NCBI GenBank assembly: GCA_934424575.1
Contig: CAKRXU010000011.1
Span: forward strand, 13,865 to 77,864
Direction: 5' to 3'
DNA length: 64,000 nt
From: an uncultured Blautia sp.
GTDB lineage: Bacteria; Bacillota; Clostridia; Lachnospirales; Lachnospiraceae
The notes under the pieces were generated by a model. That model worked only from the letters and a program-made list of their open reading frames with translations. It was not told where the DNA came from and searched no databases. Shown here in pieces: positions 48,607 to 56,587 of the stretch (its first letter is position 1; each line of letters begins with the position of its first letter). Position numbers and translations under genes: made by a program.

Positions 48607-49782
48607 ATGACAGGAATTTTACAACAGATAATGAATACAATGGAACAGACCCGGACGGCGTCGGTGCTGGACAGTGTTTCAATGATCGGTTTTGCTGCGT
48701 TACTTGTTCTGGGCGTGATCAACTGTGTTCTGGGATATAGACTGCTTCGATTTTGGATGATGCTGTTCGGCTTCCTGATCGGAGGAGGAATTGGACTTGG
48801 CGTGGCGTATACCATGGGGATCCAGGAAAAATATATGTATGCAATGATCATGGTTGGCGTGGGGATTCTGGTCGCAGTGATCGCGTTTCTGAGTTATAAA
48901 ATCGGAATTTTTATTATCGGAGCCGGTATCGGACTGGGACTTGGAATCTATGTATTTCATCCGACTACTTCTCTGGTGTTCTTTTTCTGCCTGCTTTTGG
49001 GAGCCGGACTTGGCGTGCTTGCAATGAAGTGGGCGCGGGTCGTCCTGATCGTTGGAACCAGTCTGCTCGGAGGTGCGATGGCAGGATTTTCTCTGGCGAA
49101 GCTTGGAGGACTTGCGGATATTCCATATGGACTTGGCTTAAGTGTGGGCTGTGCACTTCTCGGTATGCTGATCCAGTTTGCGACAAACCGCCGTACTGTG
49201 ATAGAAGAAGAGGAAGTTGATCCGCAGGAATACGAAAAAGCCCGGAGAAGTTCAGATTATATGGATACAGACGACTACCTTCCACGTAGAAAACGGGAAA
49301 GAGAAAACGTGGAGGAACAGAAACCTCAGAGAAATCGTAAGAAACGCGAGGAGCATTCTAGGGAACATAATTCCACACAGCAGAAGAGGGTAGTGGATGT
49401 TTCTCTCGAAAAGAAAAAAACACGCAAACGCAGATTGGATGATCCGGCTCCAGAGCAGGAGGCGACAGTCATATACCGACCAAAGAGAACCAGCATGTCT
49501 GCGGAAACTGCACGGAACAGCAGCAGTAATGTGAATAATAGAAATGTCGATAACAGAAATAGCAGACGTGATGTTTATGAAGATGACTATTATGATGACG
49601 GCTATGATGATTATTACGATGATGAGCCGATCGATGAGGAGGATCTTGACGAGCAGATCATTCAGGAAATGATGGCTGAGGATGACCGTGAAGGTGAAAA
49701 AATCTGGAACAAGATTTCCCGGAAAAACTCAAGAAATACAAGGAACACAAAGAATACAAAACGAAACAGAAATGCCAGATAA
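48607..49782 (+). CDS. Membrane protein, TMEM198/DUF4203-like, with charged tail
   Basis: A 391-residue protein. Six to seven Gly-rich membrane segments (residues 20-195; e.g. FLIGGGIGLGVAYTMG, IIGAGIGLGLGIYV, LLGGAMAGFSLAKLGGL) fit the TM7S3/TM198 (DUF4203) family. A long cytoplasmic tail follows: Lys/Arg-rich (240-300), Asn-rich (320-340), Asp/Tyr-rich (DVYEDDYYDDGYDDYYDDE) and again basic (NTRNTKNTKRNRNAR). GAGGAGG precedes the ATG at 48607. The tail may bind nucleic acid or a partner. Function unknown. Confidence 0.7.
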   Translation: MTGILQQIMNTMEQTRTASVLDSVSMIGFAALLVLGVINCVLGYRLLRFWMMLFGFLIGGGIGLGVAYTMGIQEKYMYAMIMVGVGILVAVIAFLSYKIGIFIIGAGIGLGLGIYVFHPTTSLVFFFCLLLGAGLGVLAMKWARVVLIVGTSLLGGAMAGFSLAKLGGLADIPYGLGLSVGCALLGMLIQFATNRRTVIEEEEVDPQEYEKARRSSDYMDTDDYLPRRKRERENVEEQKPQRNRKKREEHSREHNSTQQKRVVDVSLEKKKTRKRRLDDPAPEQEATVIYRPKRTSMSAETARNSSSNVNNRNVDNRNSRRDVYEDDYYDDGYDDYYDDEPIDEEDLDEQIIQEMMAEDDREGEKIWNKISRKNSRNTRNTKNTKRNRNAR

Positions 49783-49803
49783 GAGGCAGGAAAGAAGGTC
49801 ACA

Positions 49804-50283
49804 ATGGCAAAAGAAGCAAAGACAAATGCAATGAGAATGCTGGACCGCCAGAAGGTCAAGTATGAAGCGTTCCCTTATGAATGTGATGAATTTATAGATG
49901 GACTCCACAGTGCAGACCTGATCGGCGCACCATACAAACAGTCCTTCAAGACGCTGGTCATGGAGGGTAAGAGCGGCGGCTACTATGTGTTTGTAGTTCC
50001 GATCGAGAAAGAAGTAGACCGCAAGGCAGCAGCCAAAGCAGTCGGTGAGAAAGCAGTAGATATGATCCATGTCAAGGATATCCTTAAGATCACGGGATAT
50101 GTCAGAGGCGGCTGCAGTCCACTTGGAATGAAGAAAGCATATCCGACAGTTTATGATGCATCCGCGGGAAACTTTGATGAGATCTATGTGAGTGGCGGAA
50201 GGATCGGACTGACGCTCAAGGTTCCGCTTGAACCGCTTCTCAAGGTGACCAATGGAAAGCTTGCTGATATCACTATGAAATGA
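49804..50283 (+). CDS. Cys-tRNA(Pro)/aminoacyl-tRNA deacylase, YbaK type
   Basis: A 159-residue cytoplasmic YbaK/EbsC-type protein that removes wrongly attached Cys or Ala from tRNA-Pro. The domain has KTLVMEGKSGGYYVFVVPIEKEVDRK (about residues 46-75) and the conserved GYVRGGCSPLGMKKAYPTVYD (about residues 100-120). It lies 21 bp after the TMEM198-like gene behind GGCAGGAAAGAAGG. Length and motifs match the family. A bidirectional terminator follows. Confidence 0.9.
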   Translation: MAKEAKTNAMRMLDRQKVKYEAFPYECDEFIDGLHSADLIGAPYKQSFKTLVMEGKSGGYYVFVVPIEKEVDRKAAAKAVGEKAVDMIHVKDILKITGYVRGGCSPLGMKKAYPTVYDASAGNFDEIYVSGGRIGLTLKVPLEPLLKVTNGKLADITMK

Positions 50284-50294
50284 CAAATATATAA

Positions 50295-50340
50295 AAATCC
50301 CCTGTTCCATGAGAAGTGTCTCGGGAACAGGGGATTTCTT
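50295..50340 (+). terminator. Bidirectional terminator
   Basis: AAATCCCCTGTTCC (50295-50308) pairs with GGGAACAGGGGATTT (50323-50337). T-runs flank it on both strands, so it can serve both converging genes. Confidence 0.85.
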
Positions 50341-50368
50341 GTATATGGAATAAATCAGATGCAAAGAT

Positions 50369-52009
50369 TTAGTTATCCGCAGCGTCTTCTTCGTTGACCT
50401 GGAAGACATGGCGTTTCTTGGCCATTTCGTCGCTTGCCAGATATTCGTCATAAGTTGTGATCTTGTCGATCAGCTTGCCGTCCGGAAGGATTTCCATGAT
50501 ACGGTTTGCAGTTGTCTGTACAAACTGATGATCGTGTGAGGTGAAAAGGATAACACCCGGGAATTTGATCAGTCCGTTGTTCAGGGCAGTGATGCTTTCC
50601 ATGTCAAGGTGGTTGGTAGGCTCATCAAGGATCAGGATGTTCGCACCGGAGATCATCATCTTGGATAACAGGCAGCGGACTTTCTCACCACCGGAGAGTA
50701 CGCGGACTTTCTTGACACCGTCTTCGCCCGGGAAGAGCATTCTTCCGAGGAAGCCACGTACATAAGTAGCGTCCTTGATCTCAGAGTACTGGGTCAGCCA
50801 GTCTGTGATGGTAAGGTCATTGTCGAATTCCTGTGTGTTGTCCTTCGGGAAGTAAGCCTGGGAAGTAGTAACACCCCATTTGTAGGTTCCTTCATCCGGT
50901 TCCAGCTCTCCTGTAAGGATACGGAAGAATGTTGTGATCGCCTGCTCGTTGGCACCGACGAAAGCAACCTTGTCGTCATGACCGAGAGTGAAGCTGATGT
51001 TGTCAAGAACTTTCACACCGTCAATGGTCTTGGAAAGGTTTTCGACCATAAGTACTTCGTTTCCGATCTCGCGGTTCGGGCGGAAGTCGATGTAAGGATA
51101 TTTACGGCTGGACGGACGCATGTCGTCAAGCTGGATCTTCTCCAGGGCACGCTTACGGGAAGTAGCCTGTTTGGACTTGGAAGCGTTGGCACTGAATCGG
51201 GAAATAAATTCCTGGAGTTCTTTGATCTTTTCTTCCTTTTTCTTGTTGGCTTCTTTCATCTGTTTGATGAGGAGCTGGCTGGATTCGAACCAGAAGTCGT
51301 AGTTTCCGGCATATAACTGGATCTTGCCGTAGTCGATATCTGCGGTGTGAGTACAGACTTTATTAAGGAAGTAACGGTCATGGGATACAACGATGACGGT
51401 GTTGTCAAAGTTGATCAGGAATTCCTCAAGCCATTCGATCGCCGGGAGATCCAGGTGGTTGGTAGGCTCATCGAGGAGCAGGATGTCCGGATTTCCAAAA
51501 AGTGCCTGAGCAAGAAGGACTTTGACCTTCTGGCTTCCTGTCAGGTCTGCCATCTGTGTGTAATGAAGATCGGTATCAATTCCAAGTCCGTTCAGAAGAG
51601 TAGCAGCGTCAGATTCTGCTTCCCAACCGTTCATCTCTGCGAATTCGCCCTCGAGTTCACTGGCACGGATTCCGTCCTCATCTGTGAAATCTTCTTTAGC
51701 GTAGATTGCTTCTTTTTCTTTCATGATCTCGTACAGTCTGGCATTTCCCATGATGACGGTGTCGAGAACCTGATAAGCATCATATTTGAAGTGGTCCTGC
51801 TGCAGGAAAGAAAGACGCTGGCCAGGAGTGATAACGATATCTCCGTTGGTCGGCTCAAGCTGTCCGGACAGGATCTTGAGGAACGTAGACTTACCGGCAC
51901 CGTTTGCACCGATCAGACCATAACAGTTTCCCTCTGTGAATTTGATGTTGACATCCTCAAAGAGAGCTTTCTTGCCAACACGCAGTGTGATATTATTTGC
52001 TGAAATCAT
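50369..52009 (-). CDS. ABC-F family ATPase, YbiT/YkpA-like
   Basis: A 546-residue cytoplasmic protein with two nucleotide-binding domains and no membrane part; it probably acts on the ribosome. NBD1 has Walker A GANGAGKST (about residue 34), signature LTGSQ in place of LSGGQ, and Walker B ILLLDEPTNHLD. A charged linker (about 245-310) separates them. NBD2 has a degenerate Walker A (GANEQAITTF, no Lys), a normal LSGGE signature and Walker B ILILDEPTNHLD. The ATG at 52009 (AGAGGT upstream) is preferred over the longer frame start at 52075, which is not in a ribosome-site context. Confidence 0.88.
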   Translation of the reverse strand: MISANNITLRVGKKALFEDVNIKFTEGNCYGLIGANGAGKSTFLKILSGQLEPTNGDIVITPGQRLSFLQQDHFKYDAYQVLDTVIMGNARLYEIMKEKEAIYAKEDFTDEDGIRASELEGEFAEMNGWEAESDAATLLNGLGIDTDLHYTQMADLTGSQKVKVLLAQALFGNPDILLLDEPTNHLDLPAIEWLEEFLINFDNTVIVVSHDRYFLNKVCTHTADIDYGKIQLYAGNYDFWFESSQLLIKQMKEANKKKEEKIKELQEFISRFSANASKSKQATSRKRALEKIQLDDMRPSSRKYPYIDFRPNREIGNEVLMVENLSKTIDGVKVLDNISFTLGHDDKVAFVGANEQAITTFFRILTGELEPDEGTYKWGVTTSQAYFPKDNTQEFDNDLTITDWLTQYSEIKDATYVRGFLGRMLFPGEDGVKKVRVLSGGEKVRCLLSKMMISGANILILDEPTNHLDMESITALNNGLIKFPGVILFTSHDHQFVQTTANRIMEILPDGKLIDKITTYDEYLASDEMAKKRHVFQVNEEDAADN

Positions 52010-52073
52010 AAAGTACCTCTTTTCTTGATTATGGTTTCTTGGTTTTCCTATTATTTTTATGCATTCACATCTC

Positions 52074-52101
52074 ATTTTACAGTAAAAAGAGGATTTTGCA
52101 A
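52074..52101 (-). promoter_or_regulatory. Possible promoter of the ABC-F gene
   Basis: On the - strand TTGCAA, a 16-bp spacer and TAAAAT. Together with the Rrf2 promoter it fills the 301-bp gap between 52010 and 52310, where I see no other gene. Confidence 0.4.
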
Positions 52102-52183
52102 GACTTAATCCTTGATTTTTGCAGGAAAAACGAAGAAGCTGTTGAAAATAATTAAAAATCAGGTTAAAAAATTAAAAATAATG

Positions 52184-52212
52184 TTGAATTTATACAATAT
52201 AATTGTTATAAT
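52184..52212 (+). promoter_or_regulatory. Promoter of the Rrf2 gene with internal inverted repeat
   Basis: TTGAAT (52184-52189), 17-bp spacer, TATAAT (52207-52212). A perfect repeat ACAAT-ATA-ATTGT (52194-52206) fills the spacer and is a possible autoregulatory operator. Confidence 0.7.
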
Positions 52213-52310
52213 CCATAGCAATAGGCTGTAGTAAGAAACAAAAAGGTACACAGACAGACAAGGACGCAGAGGAGAGGGACATCCGAGACAGCAGAGAGAG
52301 GGCTTAAACT

Positions 52311-52742
52311 ATGTTGATTACCAGAGAATGTGATTATGCAGTAAGGGTCGTGCGCGCACTGGCGGCAGGCGGGAGGATGAGTGTTGGGGATATCTGTGAT
52401 AAGGAATTTATCACAGCACCTTTTGCCTACAAGATCCTTAAGAAACTTCAGAAAGCAGAGATCGTAAAGGGATTTCGGGGAGTGCATGGGGGCTATTCCC
52501 TGAACCGTAAGGCAGAGGATCTGACTCTTTACGATATTTATACAGCGATCGATCCGGAATTTCTGATCATCGACTGTCTGGAACCGGGATATGAGTGTCC
52601 GCGCAATGGTGAGGGTGACCATGCGTGTACCGTACACTGTGAGCTGTGTGAGATCCAGAAGGAACTGGGAGGATTACTTAAGCGCAAGAATCTTAAGGAT
52701 CTTCTTCCATCAGACTTTTTGGAAGAGCCGGCCGATTCCTGA
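52311..52742 (+). CDS. Rrf2-family regulator with cysteine cluster
   Basis: A 143-residue winged-helix regulator of the Rrf2/IscR type. The N-terminus MLITRECDYAVRVVRALAAGG and the HTH segment (PFAYKILKKLQKAEIVKGFRGVHGGYSLNR, about residues 40-75) are typical. After residue 83 the sequence DCLEPGYECP...HACTVHCELCE holds five cysteines, with spacing close to Fe-S or redox-sensing members. It stands alone upstream of the pyruvate:ferredoxin oxidoreductase gene. A redox or Fe-S sensor for that enzyme is inferred. Confidence 0.85.
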   Translation: MLITRECDYAVRVVRALAAGGRMSVGDICDKEFITAPFAYKILKKLQKAEIVKGFRGVHGGYSLNRKAEDLTLYDIYTAIDPEFLIIDCLEPGYECPRNGEGDHACTVHCELCEIQKELGGLLKRKNLKDLLPSDFLEEPADS

Positions 52743-52788
52743 AAAGCAGAACAAAACATCATTTTTGCTGCAAAACACCAGAGAATTT

Positions 52789-52827
52789 GTTACAGTTCAC
52801 AAAAAGTAAGTGGACTGTAACTTTTTT
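52789..52827 (+). terminator. Terminator after the Rrf2 gene
   Basis: GTTACAGTTCAC (52789-52800) pairs with GTGGACTGTAAC (52810-52821, one G-U), followed by six T. Confidence 0.88.
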
Positions 52828-52862
52828 GTATGTAAATATGTACAGAAAAAATACAATCCAGA

Positions 52863-52892
52863 TTGGACAATCCGAAAGGCGTATGCTATAAT
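52863..52892 (+). promoter_or_regulatory. Promoter of nifJ with overlapping inverted repeat
   Basis: TTGGAC or TGGACA (52863-52869) with an 18- or 17-bp spacer to TATAAT (52887-52892). A perfect repeat GATTG-GA-CAATC (52861-52872) overlaps the -35 box and could bind the neighbouring Rrf2 protein. A hairpin TAGACC/GGTCTA (52907-52925) lies near the 5' end of the transcript. Confidence 0.7.
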
Positions 52893-52969
52893 AATGAATG
52901 GACTTTTAGACCGCTTACTGGTCTAGAGATAAAAAATTTTTCATCATACCTTTAAGGAGGAAACAAACT

Positions 52970-55900
52970 ATGGCAAGAAAGATGAAAACCATGGATGGTA
53001 ACCATGCAGCCGCTCATGCTTCTTATGCATACTCAGATGTAGCTGCTATCTACCCGATCACTCCTTCATCTGTTATGGCGGAAGCAACAGATGAGTGGGC
53101 AACTCAGGGAAGAAAGAACATCTTTGGACAGGAAGTACAGGTTACAGAGATGCAGTCTGAAGCAGGTGCTGCAGGTGCAGTACACGGATCTCTGGCAGCA
53201 GGTGCTCTGACAACTACTTATACTGCATCTCAGGGTCTTCTTCTGATGATCCCGAACCTTTACAAAATCGCTGGTGAGCAGCTTCCGGGCGTTATCAACG
53301 TATCCGCTCGTGCACTTGCTTCTCACGCACTTTCCATCTTCGGAGATCATTCCGACGTTATGGCCTGTCGTCAGACCGGATGCGCAATGCTCTGCGAATC
53401 ATCCGTACAGGAAGTTATGGACCTGACACCGGTTGCTCATCTTGCAGCAATCAAAGGTAAAGTTCCGTTCATCAACTTCTTCGATGGATTCCGTACATCT
53501 CACGAGATCCAGAAGATCGAGACATGGGACTATGAGGACCTGAAAGACATGGCAGATATGGAAGCTATCCAGGCATTCCGTGACCATGCACTCAACCCGA
53601 ATCATCCATGCCAGAGAGGTTCCGCTCAGAACCCGGATATCTTCTTCCAGGCAAGAGAAGCATGTAACCCGTTCTACGATGCTCTTCCGGCAGTGGTTCA
53701 GGAATACATGGACAAAGTAAATGAGAAGATCGGAACAGATTACAAACTGTTCAACTACTACGGAGCAGAAGATGCTGAGCACATCATCATCGCTATGGGT
53801 TCCGTAAACGATACAATCGAGGAGACAATCGATTACCTTGCAGCAGCAGGCAAAAAAGTCGGTGTTGTTAAAGTTCGTCTTTACAGACCATTCTGCGCAC
53901 AGGCACTGATCGATGCTATCCCGGATTCCGTTAAACAGATCAGCGTTCTCGACAGAACAAAAGAGCCAGGAGCACTTGGCGAGCCTCTGTACCTTGACGT
54001 TGTTGCTGCATTAAAAGACAGCAAGTTCAAAGATGTCAAGATCTTCACAGGACGTTACGGACTTGGTTCCAAAGATACTACACCGGCACAGATCGTTGCA
54101 GTATACGAGAACACAACAAAAGAAAAATTCACAATCGGTATCGTTGATGATGTTACACACCTTTCTCTGGAAACAGGTGCACCGCTTGTTACAACTCCTG
54201 AAGGAACTACAAACTGTAAGTTCTGGGGACTTGGAGCAGATGGTACTGTAGGTGCTAACAAGAACTCCATCAAGATTATCGGTGACAATACAGACATGTA
54301 CGCTCAGGCTTACTTCGACTATGACTCCAAGAAATCCGGCGGTGTTACAATGTCTCACCTTCGTTTCGGTAAGAAACCGATCAAATCCACATACCTGATC
54401 CACAAAGCAAACTTTGTTGCATGTCACAATCCGTCCTATGTAAACAAATACAACATGGTTCAGGAACTTGTTGACGGTGGTACATTCCTTCTTAACTGTG
54501 CATGGGATATGGAAGGTCTTGAAAAACATCTCCCGGGACAGGTTAAAGCATTCATTGCTAACCATGATATCAAATTCTACACCATCGACGGTGTGAAGAT
54601 CGGTATCGAAACCGGCATGGGACCAACACGTATCAACACAATCCTTCAGTCTGCATTCTTCAAACTTACAGGAATCATTCCGGAAGAGCAGGCAATCGAA
54701 CTGATGAAAGCAGCAGCTAAAGCTACTTACGGACGTAAGGGTGATGATATCGTTCAGAAGAACTGGGCAGCTATCGACGCTGGTGCAAAACAGGTTGTAG
54801 AAATTCAGGTTCCGGAAAGCTGGAAAGATGCAGAGGATGAAGGTCTCTTCATGGCTCATGCAACTCATGGTGCTCAGGATGCTCAGGATTTCGTAAACAA
54901 CATCCAGTGCAAGATCAATGCTCAGGAAGGTAATACTCTTCCTGTATCTGCATTCACAGAATATGTTGATGGTACTACACCATCTGGAACAGCTGCATAC
55001 GAAAAACGTGGTATCGCAGTAAATGTACCGGTATGGCAGCCAGAAAACTGTATCCAGTGTAACCGTTGTGCTTATGTCTGCCCGCATGCAGCAATCCGTC
55101 CGGTAGCACTGACAGAAGAAGAAGCAGCAAACGCTCCTGAGGGAATGGCTACACTTCCAATGACAGGAATGAAAGAATACAAATTCACCATGACTGTATC
55201 AGCTTATGACTGTACAGGATGTGGTTCCTGTGCAAATGTCTGCCCAGGCAAGAAAGGTGCAAAAGCCCTTGCTATGGAAAACATGGAAGCAAACGCAGGA
55301 CTTCAGAAATTCTTCGATTACGGAAGAGAACTTCCGATCAAAGAAGATGTTGTTGCTAAATTCAAAGAAACAACAGTTAAGGGAAGCCAGTTCAAACAGC
55401 CTCTGCTTGAGTTCTCCGGAGCATGCGCAGGTTGTGGTGAAACACCTTACGCTAAACTGATCACACAGCTGTTCGGTGACAGAATGTACATTGCAAATGC
55501 TACAGGATGCTCCTCTATCTGGGGTAACTCTTCACCGTCTACACCATACACAACCAACGCTAAGGGCCAGGGTCCGGCATGGGCTAACTCACTGTTCGAA
55601 GACAACGCTGAGTTCGGTTATGGTATGCTTCTTGCTCAGAGAGCTATCCGTGATGGCCTCAAAGCAAAAGTTGAAGCTGTTGTAGCAGAAGGTAAAGACG
55701 AAGCAGTTAAGGAAGCAGGTCAGGAATGGCTGGATACATTCTCTGTTGGAGCAACCAACGGTGCAGCAACAGACAAACTGATCGCAGCTCTGGAAGCTTG
55801 CGGATGTGACGCAGCAAAAGAGATCCTTGCTCAGAAGAACTATCTGTCCAAGAAATCCCAGTGGATCTTCGGTGGTGACGGATGGGCTTACGATATCGGA

Positions 55901-56506
55901 TTCGGTGGTGTTGACCATGTTCTCGCAAGCGGACGTGACATCAACGTTATGGTATTCGATACAGAGGTTTACTCCAACACAGGCGGACAGTCCTCTAAAT
56001 CCACACCAACAGGTGCTATCGCTCAGTTCGCAGCTGGCGGTAAAGAAACCAAGAAGAAAGATATGGCTTCCATCGCAATGAGCTATGGCTATGTATACGT
56101 AGCACAGATCTCTATGGGTGCTGACTTCAACCAGACTGTTAAAGCAATCGCTGAAGCAGAAGCTTATCCGGGACCGTCTCTGATCATTGCATACGCTCCA
56201 TGTATCAACCATGGTATCAAGAAAGGTATGGCAAAAGCTCAGACAGAAGAAGAACTGGCAGTTAAGTGCGGATACTGGCACAACTTCCGCTTCAACCCGG
56301 CAGCAGACAAGAAGTTTGCTCTGGATTCCAAGACACCGGATATGGAGAACTACATGGACTTCCTGAATGGCGAGGTTCGTTACAACTCCTTACAGCGTCA
56401 GAATCCTGAAAAAGCAGCTAGACTGTTTGCTAAGAACGAATCTGAAGCAAAAGCTAGATATGCATATCTGAATAAACTCGTAGCTATGTACGGCGAAGAA
56501 GAATAA
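52970..56506 (+). CDS. nifJ: Pyruvate:ferredoxin (flavodoxin) oxidoreductase
   Basis: A 1178-residue single-chain enzyme that makes acetyl-CoA and reduced ferredoxin from pyruvate in anaerobes. In order: pyrimidine-binding domain I (residues 1-250, AIYPITPSSVMAE), domain II, the gamma domain (to about 640), two 4Fe-4S ferredoxin sets (CIQCNRCAYVCP and CTGCGSCANVCP, about 690-760), and the C-terminal TPP domain. The TPP domain has a third cluster pattern (CAGCGETPY) and FGGDGWAYDIGFGG and VYSNTGGQSSKSTP. The length is normal. Codon use is highly biased, as expected for an abundant protein. It has its own promoter and terminator. Confidence 0.97.
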   Translation: MARKMKTMDGNHAAAHASYAYSDVAAIYPITPSSVMAEATDEWATQGRKNIFGQEVQVTEMQSEAGAAGAVHGSLAAGALTTTYTASQGLLLMIPNLYKIAGEQLPGVINVSARALASHALSIFGDHSDVMACRQTGCAMLCESSVQEVMDLTPVAHLAAIKGKVPFINFFDGFRTSHEIQKIETWDYEDLKDMADMEAIQAFRDHALNPNHPCQRGSAQNPDIFFQAREACNPFYDALPAVVQEYMDKVNEKIGTDYKLFNYYGAEDAEHIIIAMGSVNDTIEETIDYLAAAGKKVGVVKVRLYRPFCAQALIDAIPDSVKQISVLDRTKEPGALGEPLYLDVVAALKDSKFKDVKIFTGRYGLGSKDTTPAQIVAVYENTTKEKFTIGIVDDVTHLSLETGAPLVTTPEGTTNCKFWGLGADGTVGANKNSIKIIGDNTDMYAQAYFDYDSKKSGGVTMSHLRFGKKPIKSTYLIHKANFVACHNPSYVNKYNMVQELVDGGTFLLNCAWDMEGLEKHLPGQVKAFIANHDIKFYTIDGVKIGIETGMGPTRINTILQSAFFKLTGIIPEEQAIELMKAAAKATYGRKGDDIVQKNWAAIDAGAKQVVEIQVPESWKDAEDEGLFMAHATHGAQDAQDFVNNIQCKINAQEGNTLPVSAFTEYVDGTTPSGTAAYEKRGIAVNVPVWQPENCIQCNRCAYVCPHAAIRPVALTEEEAANAPEGMATLPMTGMKEYKFTMTVSAYDCTGCGSCANVCPGKKGAKALAMENMEANAGLQKFFDYGRELPIKEDVVAKFKETTVKGSQFKQPLLEFSGACAGCGETPYAKLITQLFGDRMYIANATGCSSIWGNSSPSTPYTTNAKGQGPAWANSLFEDNAEFGYGMLLAQRAIRDGLKAKVEAVVAEGKDEAVKEAGQEWLDTFSVGATNGAATDKLIAALEACGCDAAKEILAQKNYLSKKSQWIFGGDGWAYDIGFGGVDHVLASGRDINVMVFDTEVYSNTGGQSSKSTPTGAIAQFAAGGKETKKKDMASIAMSYGYVYVAQISMGADFNQTVKAIAEAEAYPGPSLIIAYAPCINHGIKKGMAKAQTEEELAVKCGYWHNFRFNPAADKKFALDSKTPDMENYMDFLNGEVRYNSLQRQNPEKAARLFAKNESEAKARYAYLNKLVAMYGEEE

Positions 56507-56519
56507 TTCAGAATCATTG

Positions 56520-56550
56520 GCCGCGGTACTTTATGTACCGCGGCTTTTTT
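56520..56550 (+). terminator. Intrinsic terminator after nifJ
   Basis: GCCGCGGTAC (56520-56529) pairs perfectly with GTACCGCGGC (56535-56544), then six T. Confidence 0.95.
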
Positions 56551-56587
56551 GATACATGCAGGATGGATTTATATAAGAGAGAATGGC

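Noticed and set aside
54011..55087. Long - strand frame of 358 codons inside nifJ
   Set aside because: Codon bias of the highly expressed + strand gene leaves the opposite frame open; there is no upstream signal and the composition is Cys/Phe/Ser-rich noise.
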